A stretch of 47,834 nt of DNA from contig JAXCGZ010021433.1 in assembly GCA_037179515.1 (NCBI GenBank), forward strand, positions 1 to 47,834, read 5' to 3'. Source of the DNA: Halocaridina rubra. Its lineage: Eukaryota > Arthropoda > Malacostraca > Decapoda > Atyidae. Every line of letters starts with the position of its first letter. Within the stretch, counting starts at the first letter, position 1. Shown here in pieces: positions 21,599 to 32,906 of this stretch. Made by a program: the position numbers and the translations under genes. The notes under the pieces were generated by a model, which searched no databases, was not told the origin of the DNA, and worked only from the letters and a program-made list of their open reading frames with translations.

Positions 21599-21780
21599 AG
21601 TGTAAGAGTAGTTGGTGATTGGAATTTGCTAAGCAAAGAGGTAGTTAATGCTAACTCAATCCATAATTTTAAGGACAAGTAAGACAAGTATCACTAAGTA
21701 CAAAATGGAACCGACCATGAGATGGGGAGTTACGAGCTTGGGGTTCTTCCCCGCAAGTACAATTAGGCAAATACAAGAGT

Positions 21781-22800
21781 TTGATATACACAAAAAATAC
21801 TCCTTTGATGAGAAAAAACAAATCTCTCTTATGTTTACCCTCAATAAATTTGGTTAAGTCAGTAGTTTGACATTTCAAGCCATGTTTACTCTAATAAGAT
21901 GATGAATTATGATTGGAGTACCACTTCTGGCATGTCTTTTCTTTCTTCCTTTTTTTTTTTACTAGCAATTACGTCCTTTTAAAATTATCCTCTTCTCTGG
22001 GGAGGGCTTTGTACATATCAAAGCAAATGTATGATGAGGACTACATTGATGGATGGGCATTAAAATGTAGAAAATTGCCGTTGTTTACGTTTATCTTTTG
22101 AGATACGATAATTACTCTTAAAGTACGTTGATTATAAAACCCATGAAGACTATTGAACTATAGCGTAATAAAAATTGTCATTAGACGCAATACAGTAATT
22201 ACATTTTACGTTTACAGTTCCTGCATACAAATATAGAATAATCTTTATATAATAATACATAAAAGCAATAACTTTATACTTATTGTACGATTTTTTGGGG
22301 GGTAAGGAAATAATATGGCAACACTACCAAAGCCAAAAGCACCCATAAAGGCATAAATTAGGAAGAAGAAGAAGAGGAAGTAAATAAGGGAAGTTGACAA
22401 GTAAAATTTCCTCATTGGAGAATGTTTGTATCATATTCAAACCAACATTCTTCGTGATGGTAATATGGTGAGTTGTTGTTAACGTAATATATGTTAATTT
22501 TGTTGTAGAGACGCTCTGAAGAGTGAGAAGTTGCCTGTCCGTGTTACACTGTAATTTGCAAAGCTCATCTTAAGAGGACCACCCAATGGAAACTCTGGAT
22601 TTGTTAAAAGTATACAAGTCTGTTGTTACTGGCTGGAAGGGAATGAGGGCAAGCTAAGTATCCAACAGGGCCTATGGGCATTCATAAGTAAGGAATTCAA
22701 GATTTATTATTTTTTTTTATATCAAGCTGTTGTCGCTATGGGTCTGTAAAGTAGACGTTCTGATATGTAATTATTGACGGTAAATTTATGTGATTGGATC
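21781..22800. other. intergenic, no gene recognised
   Basis: AT-rich with T runs (21950-21961) and short frames without family features. Confidence 0.4.
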
Positions 22801-23661
22801 CGTCTCAATTTGGAGGTGAAAATGGTTATAATTTGTTTTATGCACTCCGCCAGAACCCTCGCGTTTATACCTCATGTAATAGTAGTTCTTTGACATGATG
22901 TCTAAAGCTCACTTCTCTCACAACTAGAAAACTGTTACATTGGTAAAAACGACGCAAATAAATTATGATTGATTATTAGAAATAAGCAAAACCAGATGGA
23001 GCTATTGTTTACTCGAGACACGATACACTATCCAAATCTCAAGTCAGCTGCACTGCTGCATAAACACCCAAATTTACGTTATTAAGGTATGTAGCTAACT
23101 AACTTCCGTAACCAAACTTAGGTTAGGTGAGTTAGTTATGTACCTTAATAGAGTAAATTTGGGAGTTTATAAATACTGTGGCTAACTTGAGAAATCGTGG
23201 TTTCTATCATCTCACTAGACTCATTTTAATAATTAACTATTAAATTTGTTTGCGTGATTTTTACGAAAGTAAGTCCAGGAGTGGGTGATATGAGTTTTAG
23301 ACATATATGCCAAAGAATTACTATTTGATGAGGTATAAGAGTTTTGGAGGGGTGCAGAAAACGAATCTTAATCTTGAAGATTATATTTTTCATATGATTT
23401 TGAATGTTTTGAATGAATGTGGCCTTGAAAACTGTCAGAAATTGTATCCAAACTTAACCTGAAAAATAGTGATTTACGACAGTATTCAAAAGTCACATTC
23501 ATTCAGACACATCATAAGCCATAGGGAAAAAATCTCGTAATTTACTATTAGTTAAGTTAGGTTAGATATGTACATTTCCCGATGGTTTTCAAGGTCACAT
23601 TTATTCAAAACACATCAAAACTATAAGAAAAAATATAATTTTCACCTCCAAATTGAGACAG
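22801..23661. repeat. 860-bp fold-back repeat with terminal inverted repeats
   Basis: The ends are inverted copies: GTCTCAATTTGGAGGTGAAA at 22802 and its reverse complement at about 23640-23659. Inside are a 70-bp hairpin at 23080-23147 (TTAAGGTATGTAGCTAACTA mirrored by TTAGTTATGTACCTTAA) and two further arms (23376-23440 and 23578-23643) with ATTTGAATGAATGTGGCC-like sequence. No coding capacity. Related pieces are at 35.5-36.4 kb. Confidence 0.65.
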
Positions 23662-24108
23662 GTGTAGTTGTAAATATTTAGCTATATGACAAATGCAAAT
23701 TGATCTGGTTAGTAGCCGCATAGCTAGTCATGTGTGTGAAATAACTATATCAGGGCAAAATAAGTTCCAAGTAGAATGGGGCTATCACTTCTGAAGATGC
23801 TGATACCTTGAGTGAAGCTTTACTCTATGTTCTTCATACAGTAACTCTATTTGTTATCTAATTATAAGCATAATTTTGCAATTAGGGGAGTTAGACTCAC
23901 GACCTCCAGGGTAGTAGCAAGACACTGTGTCAACTAAGCTACAAAAATGGCACTAAATTCTATCCAGCAAAATGAATTCACCTGCCTTATTGTATTCTGA
24001 ACAATTATGTAGAGTAATACACTCTTAGGTAATTCCCAAGGAAAGATATAATTATGTGATACATCAGTTACTACAGTTTAATCATAATAAATTCCTCACT
24101 CCTTCCAG
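23662..24108. other. spacer or intron end before the second zinc-finger gene
   Basis: No gene. It ends in CACTCCTTCCAG (24097-24108), a good 3' splice site, so the coding exon that follows probably has an upstream non-coding exon outside what I can identify. Confidence 0.45.
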
Positions 24109-24159
24109 ATGTTTATATAACAAAGGTACCTTCAATCAGTATTAGTTTGTGTAGTAAAA
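24109..24159 (+). other. 5' UTR part of the second zinc-finger gene
   Basis: From the candidate acceptor to the ATG. An in-frame TAA at 24118-24120 precedes the start, and the ATG context is AAAAATGAG, so 24160 is the first usable in-frame Met. Confidence 0.5.
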
Positions 24160-26286
24160 ATGAGCTCTTATACCAACAATTCTTTGGCACCTATAAGCAG
24201 TGCCTGGGACCATCCAAAAGTACATCCAGATGGACGGTATGGAGAGACTTCTTTCAGTTCCAGCCCACTTTTGTATCATGGTATAGGAGGGTATCCTATG
24301 AATACGGTTAGTGGGTGGCAGAATCACCAACAGCCTCCAAGAGGACATTGCGGAAATGTTTCAATTTCCGTTGATAAAACTATGTATCATGGCATTAGAG
24401 AAGATGTTTCCAAGTCAATACACAGCAGCATAACTGATGATAGTGCTAAAATTTTAAATCGCACAGTAGGAGACGGACTTTCCAAATCTGGGTATAGTGG
24501 TATCGGAGGTGACATATCAAAAACTGTTTATCCCTGTGGAGATGATGTTTCTAAATCTATATATCACAATGTATTAAACGATAATTCTAAATCAGTTTAT
24601 CACAGTGCGGTAAATGAAATTTCCAGATCTGCATATCATGTTGCAAGTGATCACTCGAAACATGCTTTTCATAGTACAGAAGAAAGTGTTTGTAAGTCAG
24701 CTCAACATAGTAGAGGAGGTCTTGACTCTAAACTAGAATATATCAGTATGGGAGACGAGGTTTCAAAGTCTATAGTTCATAGTACAGAAGGTGAAGAACC
24801 AAAACCTGTGTATTGTAAGGTAGGAGACGATGGATCTGCTTCTTCGGACGAGGCACCGAGCATTAGAAAAAAGACGAAAGATAAACCGTACACGTGTAGT
24901 GATTGTGGTAAATCTTTTGCAACAAGTGGCGATCTTAAGAGGCACATCCCCATTCACAGTGGTGAACGCACGCATTTGTGTCCTAGCTGTGGTAAAGCGT
25001 TTGTGAATGAGCACAATTTGAGAAGACATTCCGTTGTTCACGAAGAAAGGCGTCACCAATGTAACATTTGCCTCAATATGTTTACCACAAAAGAAGTTCT
25101 TAAGAGACATTATTTAACTCACAGTGAAGTGAAACCTTTCAAATGTAACATTTGTGACATGGCTTTTACTCGAAAAGGAAGCTTGGTTAGGCATGCCATG
25201 ACTCACACTGGTGATAGACCTTTTAAGTGCGACCTTTGCCAGAAATCCTTTTATAAAAATAGCAATTTGCAGACTCATTTGGCTCGCCACAGGGGAGAGA
25301 GGAATCATTCGTGCGAGATATGTAGTAAATCATACTTCTCCGAAGAGTCACTCAAGTACCACATGACAACGCATAACGAAGATAGGTCGTATGTGTGTAA
25401 GGTCTGTAATAAATCTTTGTTAACTTATCAAGGGCTAAAAATTCATATGAGAACTCATACTGGAGAGAAGCCCTACAAATGTACCCTCTGTGACAAAGCC
25501 TTTACTTTCTTAGAAGGACTAAAACATCATAATCTAACCCACACCGGAGAAAAACCACATGTTTGTAATATGTGTGAGAAGGCTTTCACTACTAAATATG
25601 CTTTAAAAGAACATATCTTGCGTCATACCGGAGAAAAGCCTTTTGCTTGTACCAAATGCGAAAAAGCTTTTATAAATAAGTATGATTTAAAAGAACACAT
25701 GTTACACCACTCTGGTGTAAAACCTAACGTGTGCAGCATTTGCAAGAAATCCTTTGCCTCGAAGTGTTCTTTGCGTAAACATGCGGTATCGCACCTCGAA
25801 GAAAAGCCGCACAAGTGTAGTGTTTGTAAAAAAGGATTTTCTAGAAAAGATAAATTGCAGAGACATCTTCTAATTCACAGCCGAGAGAAATTTGAGTGTT
25901 ATATATGCAAGAAATTATTTCCCACCCAAAAAGTCATGGGAAAATTGCCATTTAGTGAGGGAGATAAAGAGGATGATTCATTTGCGTGTAAACGGTGTTT
26001 GAAAGAAAGATCGAAGGTGGAAAAGTCTAGAAAGAGAGAGGCCGCAAAGGAACTGGCTGAACTAGTTAAGACTAAAAAACAAAGAAAAGAAAAATATCCT
26101 AACCTAAGAAAAAGTGTGCGTGAAGGTAATACCCACAAGCCATACAACACACGGGGTAGTGCTGCGGCAGAGAGTGCACACAGTGAGCAACGACGGTATG
26201 ACGAATTCTTAAAAGAAAATGGTGTTGAAATAAAAGTAGAGCCCGATATTGATCTTTTTGTGCAGGATAATGATAATGATTTTTGA
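24160..26286 (+). CDS. C2H2 zinc-finger protein, 12 fingers, N-terminal 12-residue repeats
   Basis: 708 aa, single exon. Residues 71-223 consist of about 13 degenerate units of 11-12 residues with a D-V-S-K-S-x-Y-H-S core (DVSKSIYHNVLN, DNSKSVYHSAVN, EVSKSIVHSTEG). Twelve C2H2 fingers with full Cys/His sets follow: first C246/C249/H262/H266, last C553/C556/H569/H573, mostly with 28-residue spacing and TGEKP-like linkers. A C4 module follows (CYIC 580-583, CKRC 610-613), then a basic segment (about 617-645) and an acidic tail with IKVEPD (691-696), a sumoylation-type site. It is probably a nuclear DNA-binding regulator with unknown targets. An inverted SINE pair sits about 75 bp after the stop, and AATAAA is at 26718. 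Confidence 0.85.
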   Translation: MSSYTNNSLAPISSAWDHPKVHPDGRYGETSFSSSPLLYHGIGGYPMNTVSGWQNHQQPPRGHCGNVSISVDKTMYHGIREDVSKSIHSSITDDSAKILNRTVGDGLSKSGYSGIGGDISKTVYPCGDDVSKSIYHNVLNDNSKSVYHSAVNEISRSAYHVASDHSKHAFHSTEESVCKSAQHSRGGLDSKLEYISMGDEVSKSIVHSTEGEEPKPVYCKVGDDGSASSDEAPSIRKKTKDKPYTCSDCGKSFATSGDLKRHIPIHSGERTHLCPSCGKAFVNEHNLRRHSVVHEERRHQCNICLNMFTTKEVLKRHYLTHSEVKPFKCNICDMAFTRKGSLVRHAMTHTGDRPFKCDLCQKSFYKNSNLQTHLARHRGERNHSCEICSKSYFSEESLKYHMTTHNEDRSYVCKVCNKSLLTYQGLKIHMRTHTGEKPYKCTLCDKAFTFLEGLKHHNLTHTGEKPHVCNMCEKAFTTKYALKEHILRHTGEKPFACTKCEKAFINKYDLKEHMLHHSGVKPNVCSICKKSFASKCSLRKHAVSHLEEKPHKCSVCKKGFSRKDKLQRHLLIHSREKFECYICKKLFPTQKVMGKLPFSEGDKEDDSFACKRCLKERSKVEKSRKREAAKELAELVKTKKQRKEKYPNLRKSVREGNTHKPYNTRGSAAAESAHSEQRRYDEFLKENGVEIKVEPDIDLFVQDNDNDF

Positions 26287-26360
26287 TAATAATGAGGGGG
26301 AGCAATGGGGTAGGTTGAATATTATCTCAGTATGGTGAAAGAAGATATGGTTGCCATTTT

Positions 26361-26512
26361 ATGTCATTATTAATCCCCATTCATACTAGAGTGGACACAG
26401 ACAGGTTGGAGCTGGGTAATTAAGGCTGTATACCTTCCTAATACTTCACAGTGAGCTTGAACGTGGGTTTTTCACTTCCCAACTTGAGTGCTCTAACCAC
26501 TGCATTATGGGT
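26361..26512 (-). repeat. tRNA-derived SINE, family A, left half of a head-to-head pair
   Basis: Antisense copy: CCCCATTCATACTAGAGTGG, GACACAGACAGGTTGGAGC, GGTAATTAAGGCTG, GAGTGCTCTAACCACTGCAT. Its tRNA-like head meets the head of the next copy at GGGTACCC (26509-26516). Confidence 0.8.
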
Positions 26513-26672
26513 ACCCAGGTAGTGCAGTGGTTAGAACTCTCGACACGATAAGTGACTAACCCACATTCCACCATACCGCTAGGTTTTAGGAAAGGCATCC
26601 AGCCTTAATTCCCTAGCTTCAGCCAGTCTGTGTCCACCTGTATTCAAATGGATATTAATAGTGACACGTAAA
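26513..26672 (+). repeat. tRNA-derived SINE, family A, right half of the pair
   Basis: Head GTAGTGCAGTGGTTAGAACT, body AGGCATCCAGCCTTAATTCC, TCTGTGTCCACCTGTATTCA, tail TAGTGACACGTAAAAAAAA. Complementary to the left copy over most of its length. Confidence 0.8.
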
Positions 26673-26717
26673 AAAAAAGTGAAAGAAGAAATTATATCTG
26701 GCCTAGAACACTCAGCA

Positions 26718-26723
26718 AATAAA
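26718..26723 (+). terminator. candidate polyadenylation signal AATAAA
   Basis: First AATAAA on the plus strand after the second zinc-finger ORF that lies beyond the SINE pair, 430 bp from the stop. If used, the SINE pair lies in the 3' UTR. Confidence 0.35.
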
Positions 26724-27002
26724 CATCTTACAGTGACATAAACTTTGGAAAAACACATTTAAACAATACCTTGAAAACTGTCAATTGCCTTGATGAAAAT
26801 GTGCAGTAATATGTAATTTTTATGTTGTTTAATACTGCATTAACAGAATATTTATAACACTATATTTAATTATTGGTAAAAAAATATAATCATCAGAAAA
26901 TACGTTGTTTTCTTTGTCATAGCTTGTAATTATACTAATATGGGAAATTATAACTTGTTGCACCATACTCTGTTGTCAAGAAGCCGTTGTGTCCTCTATG
27001 TT

Positions 27003-27092
27003 GACAGAAGTGAATAGTAAATCCAGTCAGATGACAGAAATGTACTATAAATCCAGTCTGATGACAGAAACGTACTTTAAATCCAGTCTGAT
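27003..27092 (+). repeat. 30-bp tandem repeat, three units
   Basis: Units GACAGAAGTGAATAGTAAAT, GACAGAAATGTACTATAAAT and GACAGAAACGTACTTTAAAT, each completed by CCAGTCTGAT or a near match. The short frames through it are by-products. Confidence 0.85.
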
Positions 27093-30000
27093 GACTGGCA
27101 CAACAAGATTTTATTACCAAATATAACATTACAGCAGATGTTTATGAATTGAGTCAGTCTTGCTATCACAAATTTTCCATTAATATACAGTATTTTATTT
27201 TTCAAAGTGATCATAATTTAAAGGGATATCTCTATTATAGATGACCTTCGTAAGTAATGAGGTGTTAATATATCTTTTTTTATTTCTTAGTTGACTGAAT
27301 GCCATAACCTTGGTCAAGAGATTCTGGTTAATGAATATAGATAAATATAGATGAGTCAGTGTTAGAAATAATATTGTTTCAATAGCCCTTGTCACTGACA
27401 ACACATAGATACAAATATTCCTTCCATAAACTGAGTACAGTATGTGTGAATCAATACTGTGTTAAACTTTTTGTCATTAAAATCTTTTCATAAATAAACA
27501 CCAGATTGTATCGTAGGGGATACACATAGGGTACGTCCTCATTTTGTACGGTTACATAACACGTGGCTCAATGAAGTGTGATGTACCCATAGATAATGCA
27601 AACTTTAATGAAGTGCCGTACATTCGTTCCCATACTCAATGAAATAATATAATTTCAGTGGTCCTTTTAACTGATATATTTTTTAGTAAATATACAGATA
27701 GTCAGTGATGCAATAAAAGAAACCTGATTGGCACTACAGAGGTTAAGTACTTGAAAACTGTACATCATTGCCTCATCTCTGTATGTATTTTGTTTTTTTG
27801 GAATAGTTTATTATTTTCTACAAGGCTAATGTATATTTACTTCATCTGCAGTATTTTATTATTATTATCGTTATTGTTATTATATTATTATTAATACTGA
27901 ATAATGGAATTCAGTTACGTAATTAAAAGATTCCAAATGTTTTACCTATTACTGTCAAGATTTGCTCCCTTTTGAGCTTTTTTTTTTAATTCAGCAGCGT
28001 TGGTTCACAATGGGGCGAGAATTAAAAGTGTTTCACGATCACTGGTAGTTTGGGAAAAGTGTATATTAGAGCTTCAGTAGAAGTTCCCGTTCTCCCTGGT
28101 TTATGACCTTTGGTAATGCTTTAAGCTCTAAACTCCTCTTCTACAGAACATAAGCTCCAGTGTCCAAAGTATGAGGTAGCAATTTATTAAAATTATTTCT
28201 ATTATATTGTAAGAAGTAAAGTTTTTATCAATAATAATATTTAAACATTCATTATTTTATATTTTTATTGAATATCGACTGTACAAATTTTTTATAGTTC
28301 GTGGACAGTCATAAGTCTATTACCATTTTGTCTGTCTTACTGCGTATTAATTTAAGAACATAAAAGTGCAATTGTAGGCAGAGTATTTGGAGTTCTCTGT
28401 TGTATGAGTCGTACTTTTATGCATACTCATTGTAATATTTTGTAGCTGGGGAAAAGATATGGATAATGTATAAAAATAAATGTTTATGTAATCGTCATCA
28501 TTCATAACCTTTTAGATGAGTAATAGATTTTTATATGTAATTGGTTTGATGTTGACTTCTATATTTACCATGCTAAGGCAATGGCATTGCAAGACGAGGC
28601 ATGTAGTCTCCAAATTTACTATTTCAAATGATGTAAGTTTTATTGCAGCATTCTAAATTTTGTTTTCTTTTTGTGGCTTATATTTTGTTATCCAAGTCCT
28701 CTAACAATATTGCTAGTAAGTCTTTTTCCCAATAATATTGCTATACTGAGTTGTATAATTTTATATTTTTCAATTTTTTCTCTTTCCCTTTTCCTCACCA
28801 AGTTGCTTCCCCTGCTGTAGCCATCTGTTTTTTTTTCTGGCTGGGCTTGTTGCTTGCCTGCTAATAATAATAATAATAATAATAAAAAACCTTAATTTTT
28901 TCACGCCAGAGAAAGTAAGATTACATAGCAGAAGTTTGGTCATAATGACACCTAGCTATGGCTTAAATTTTGTGCTTTGTAATAAGTCTGTAGCAGAGTG
29001 GAATCAAAACTTAGGATGTTCAAAACAGTCTTTACCACCAATTACGATCATATTCACTCTAAGTCATTGTTGAAGCCTTGTTAAAGCCTCAACAGTATTT
29101 TCTCAGAAGGTAATAGCTATTGGGTCTCATGGCAGAAGACCTTGCCCACTCAACCTGTTTTAGACCCAGGCAGTGTGTTGGGGGGATTGTGGCAACCTTT
29201 CTTCCCCAAGAAGCTATGAGGAGTGATGAAAGTAAGAAAAGCTTCTGGTGAATGTCTGTTTCGACTGGGCCACTTCCCTTACAAGGGGGATTACAGCCAT
29301 TGTTTATGTATGTAAATGTAGTTATGGTATACGTTAAACTGAAGAGAGGACAACGTGAAAGAGATTATTTTAACTGAAGAGAATATTATGAAGTTGGTTA
29401 ATTCTTAAGCTTTACTTATTTCTATTTTCCTATTATTTTCACTTGTTCACTGTCAGAATAACCCTTGAACCACCCATACTGAACCCTTAGCGTCAATATG
29501 TGTGTATGTAACCCCATAATGTGGATTAATAGAGACACATAAAACATAGTTAAAATATTTTGAGGGCTGTGAAACTGCATGTGAACTTCTCAAGATAAAT
29601 ATTGAATGTAGCCACAAATTTGGAGTCATTCCTTTCTATATAAAACTATATGGTTATATGATTTAATCTATATACTGATTTAAATTATTGAAATAAAAAT
29701 TATTTATGTACACGGGTCAGTAAATTTACCGTCAAATATAGCAAGTAAGACTGTATGGAGTTTCTACGTATACATTAGACATAGTCACCCTTGTAAGAGG
29801 GATGGCTGAGTCAAAGTACACTCCTCTTAGTGTCTTGGGGATAGAAAGTTGCCACTATTCAATTCCACCCACCATTCTGTAAGGTCGTCCATGGGATAAG
29901 TGGGAAAGGATCTTCTGATGTGAGGCCCAACAGCTATAGCTGGCTTACCGTCACTGCTTCATGTCATTGTAGTGTTATACACGAAAAATCAGATTTGTAG

Positions 30001-30312
30001 ATTAATCATATGTAAGGCACTGGTAATACTCAGTGTTTCACAAGTTGATGTAAGTCTACTAATACACACAAGGCTTCCAGCAACTCTGCTTTGTGTATGG
30101 GCAAGTCCTTTAGGCAAATAATGATGTAAACACCCTGATAACGTATTTCATGCAGTTGACATCTGCAAAACAACTTTTCTGCAGTATAAGAGGATCTTGT
30201 AAAAGTAAACCACAGAACCCCATGTTAAACGAAACTGTTAAGATGGAAAGGGTTGGTTTTGGTGACTTGTCTTGTAATCATGAATAACCCTAGAGGACTC
30301 TGGGGCTACTCT
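27093..30312. other. intergenic, 3.2 kb, no gene seen
   Basis: Mostly AT-rich. (TAA)n at 28861-28886. The tail of a family-A SINE (CCCCATAATGTGGATTAATA, GACACATAAAAC) lies at 29511-29550. A more GC-rich repeat-like stretch with GGCAGAAGACC lies at 29120-29330, and one with GGTCGTCCATGG at 29790-29960; I could not assign either. No frame with family features. Confidence 0.4.
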
Positions 30313-31624
30313 TTACAAGATCCGTATAAGACATATAACTGAAGGAGGTTTTAGCTTTATTAGGTCTGCTTTTACATATAAGCAACAACATTCATGGAAC
30401 TGATCAAGATGCACTGCAAGTATGAAATGAGTCTCTTGTTTACAAACAGCCAAGAGAACCTTTGTAAGCTCATGTTCGCTCTTAAAAACATATCTGCCTG
30501 TCAGAGTACAAGAGGTAAAGGTCATTGTACAAGCCATGAGTTTATTGTTGACATAAAACCATATACAGTGATCTAAATTACATAAAAGTAAAGGCAGAAA
30601 TAATATATACATTTCCAATGATATAAAATTCCTGTATAAATATAAGAGAAAAAAAAATACTATATTTATACATATCTATAGGATCCAATTCAAAAGACAG
30701 TGCAGGCAATTATTAAACTGGCATTGTCGAATTCCAATTATAATTGCTAAATCTTCTCATCCAATATGACACTTATACAAAGTGAGAAGGAATACAGAGA
30801 CAATTATCACTTACTTCTCAATATAGTTTTGTTGCAATTCAAGAGAACATTATGTAAAAGTACACTGGAATTGATACTTATCTAAATCAATGTTCCAGTA
30901 ATTGATATAAGTCAAATGGGGCCCTTAAATAAGGAATATGTCAGGTAGGTCCTGAATAAGTATTATTCTCATAAAAGAATACAGTATTCATAAGTCACGC
31001 GAGTGAAGGAAGACTGAGAACTCCAATTGCAAAACATCCATAATAAGATTTTCATTAACACAGTAAATAATTATAGAGAAATATGAAATACTAATAATAT
31101 GAAATGTGTATAAACAAAAACTATACAGTAATACCTCTGAAGTATGACATACTGTACTAATATCAAGTCATAAGTAATTATGAAAGATCTAAAGGAAGTA
31201 TCTTCCTTCTTTTGTACCAACTTAGATAAGGTTTAGCAAACCAATCATTTACTTTTCAACATGAGCTACATAAGTTTTCTTGAATATATATATTTTCTAC
31301 AGAATAAAATTACATATGTCTAAATACACTTCTATTGGAATGGGGATTAATGGTGAGTCATAAAATAGCAAACTATTATACTGAAACTTCTGTCTGGCTG
31401 TATGAAAATAGATAGCAAAATTTAATAAATGATATCCATGGAGTAAGATCACCAATGTTGCTAAATGAAAACATTCCAACTTCTTAGGAATAATGACAGA
31501 ATCAAGAAGAATCAGAAGCAGATATGGCAACACTGATGAAATGCAGGTTATATTACCATACCATGGCGTAGTATGAATAACTTATGGACATCAGACTGAA
31601 AAGAAGACTAGAAAAAAAAGTAAA
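30313..31624 (-). other. probable 3' UTR and downstream region of the F-box gene
   Basis: Downstream of the F-box stop on the minus strand. ATTAAA-type signal at 31426-31421 and AATAAA-type signals at 30546-30541 and 30361-30356 (minus strand). Frames of 78-101 codons here are low in information and I do not call them genes. Which poly-A site is used cannot be told from the sequence. Confidence 0.35.
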
Positions 31625-32906
31625 TTAGAAGAAATCAAACCTGGGCCCTCTTGGATTTCTGGGTCTTGGCGGCATGAAAGGGGGATTGAATGGATTTGGT
31701 GGTCTACGCCCATTTACACCCATGCCAAATGGATCAAGAGGATCACCTATAATGGGAAATGGATTGGGCATGGGGGGTATCTCACCCCCAAAATAAGGGC
31801 TATCTGGATCATAGAAAGGATTTGGAATTGGATGCGGTTGTGGTGGATATGGATTGTCGCCTCTGGGACGTGGCATGCCCGGATATGGCATAAATGGATG
31901 AGGAGGGTAACGTGGTCTTGTAGGTATGCCTTCAGGTATAACAAATTCCATCCCCTCTTGGCATAGTCGATTCCATTCTTTTTCTCGTTGTACAGTTTCT
32001 CTATATTTGGCTTTCCAATCCACGAGGTTGTAGTTCTCAACATGCTCGTATAGGTTTTTAAAGTGCCTTTTATACAAGATGTGCCATAGTTTGTTGTCTT
32101 CCATGACAGCATTTAAGTGTTTACATGTCTGAGCTACATTTAATACACTATGGGCTTCTAAGGAAGAAGCAATTTTGAGCAGTATCTCGTGTGGCAATCC
32201 AAGCAAGTGCCATGGCGCTGGTACTCCCAAGGCTTGATGCGCCGCAACATGGAGAGGATGAAGAAGGTAATCCCTAAGTACACGCGCAAGGTGTGCGACA
32301 CGTACGAGTTTTGATGCTGGTATTGGGGAAATGTTTGGGTCTTTCACATACTCGAAAATCTTTAACTTAACACTTATATCCCTATCTTGTTTTGGAAAGA
32401 TTGCAAGTACTTGTGTCACGTCACCCATATTTGCAAGATACAAAGTGCATGTGAATTCGGGATAATTCTTGTGGCAATAATGAAATGTTGCCACTGTTTC
32501 TTTCCAACCCGAGGGTATATCCACATCATTCTGCAAGCAAAATCCACATTCAGTCATTGTAAGATGGACAATTAGGTTCACAGCCTGACTTGCTGATTCT
32601 GGAGAACACTGTCTAAATAATGCATCAAGAGCTGTAGATGGATGTCCATCTTTAACTTCTAACAAGTTCCCTTTGTCAAGATCTACATCGTCACGAGAAA
32701 GTTTTGCTTTTTTCTCTTCATCACCCTTAGCGCTTGTATAAGCTTTTGAAGAGGTGTCAACAGAAGGCACTTGAGCCTGATCTGGACAGGCTGAAGGAGC
32801 TAAGACTGTAAGCATATCTCCAGGAACTATACCAAGATTTGTTAATAGCGAATCATCATTGCCAAAGAGAGGATCAGATCCGTTAAGACTGACTGTGAGA
32901 GGTTCA
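31625..32906 (-). CDS. FBXO7-like: F-box only protein 7 / nutcracker-like, coding exon 2
   Basis: With exon 1 this gives 468 aa. Residues 1-80 form a ubiquitin-like fold (TVSLNGSDPLFGNDDSLL, then GIVPGDMLTVLAP). A linker follows, then an FP/PI31-type domain at about 125-270 (ALDALFRQCSPES, CGFCLQNDVDIPSGW, FPKQDRDISVKLK), the F-box at about 274-322 (LLGLPHEILLKIASSLE, TCKHLNAVMEDNKLW) and a Pro/Arg-rich tail ending RNPRGPRFDFF. FBXO7 proteins bind SKP1-CUL1 and act in ubiquitin ligase and proteasome regulation through the FP domain. The acceptor TTTCTCTGGACAG fits at 32919-32907, and the codon split across the intron joins correctly. An open frame beyond the acceptor to 32953 is intronic. Name from domain order; orthology untested. 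Confidence 0.88.

Larger units (their letters stand above)
16293..21780 (+). mobile_element. CR1-like LINE copy 2, nearly full length, with three nested insertions
   Basis: Starts at an ATG (16293) with a Gly/Arg-rich N-terminus and coiled coil, then an RRM-like ORF1 domain, endonuclease, RT and 3' UTR. It ends near 21780 at ACAATTAGGCAAATAC, the family's 3' repeat. It has many stops and shifts. Later insertions split it at 18034-18432, 19571-19758 and 20503-21598; the protein text resumes across each gap. Confidence 0.85.

Noticed and set aside
23080..23147. Interstitial telomere repeat
   Set aside because: GGTTAGGTTAG occurs only in one or two units inside a hairpin, not as an array.
30313..30618. 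101-codon minus-strand frame downstream of the F-box gene
   Set aside because: Lies where a 3' UTR is expected and shows no domain or codon-usage support.
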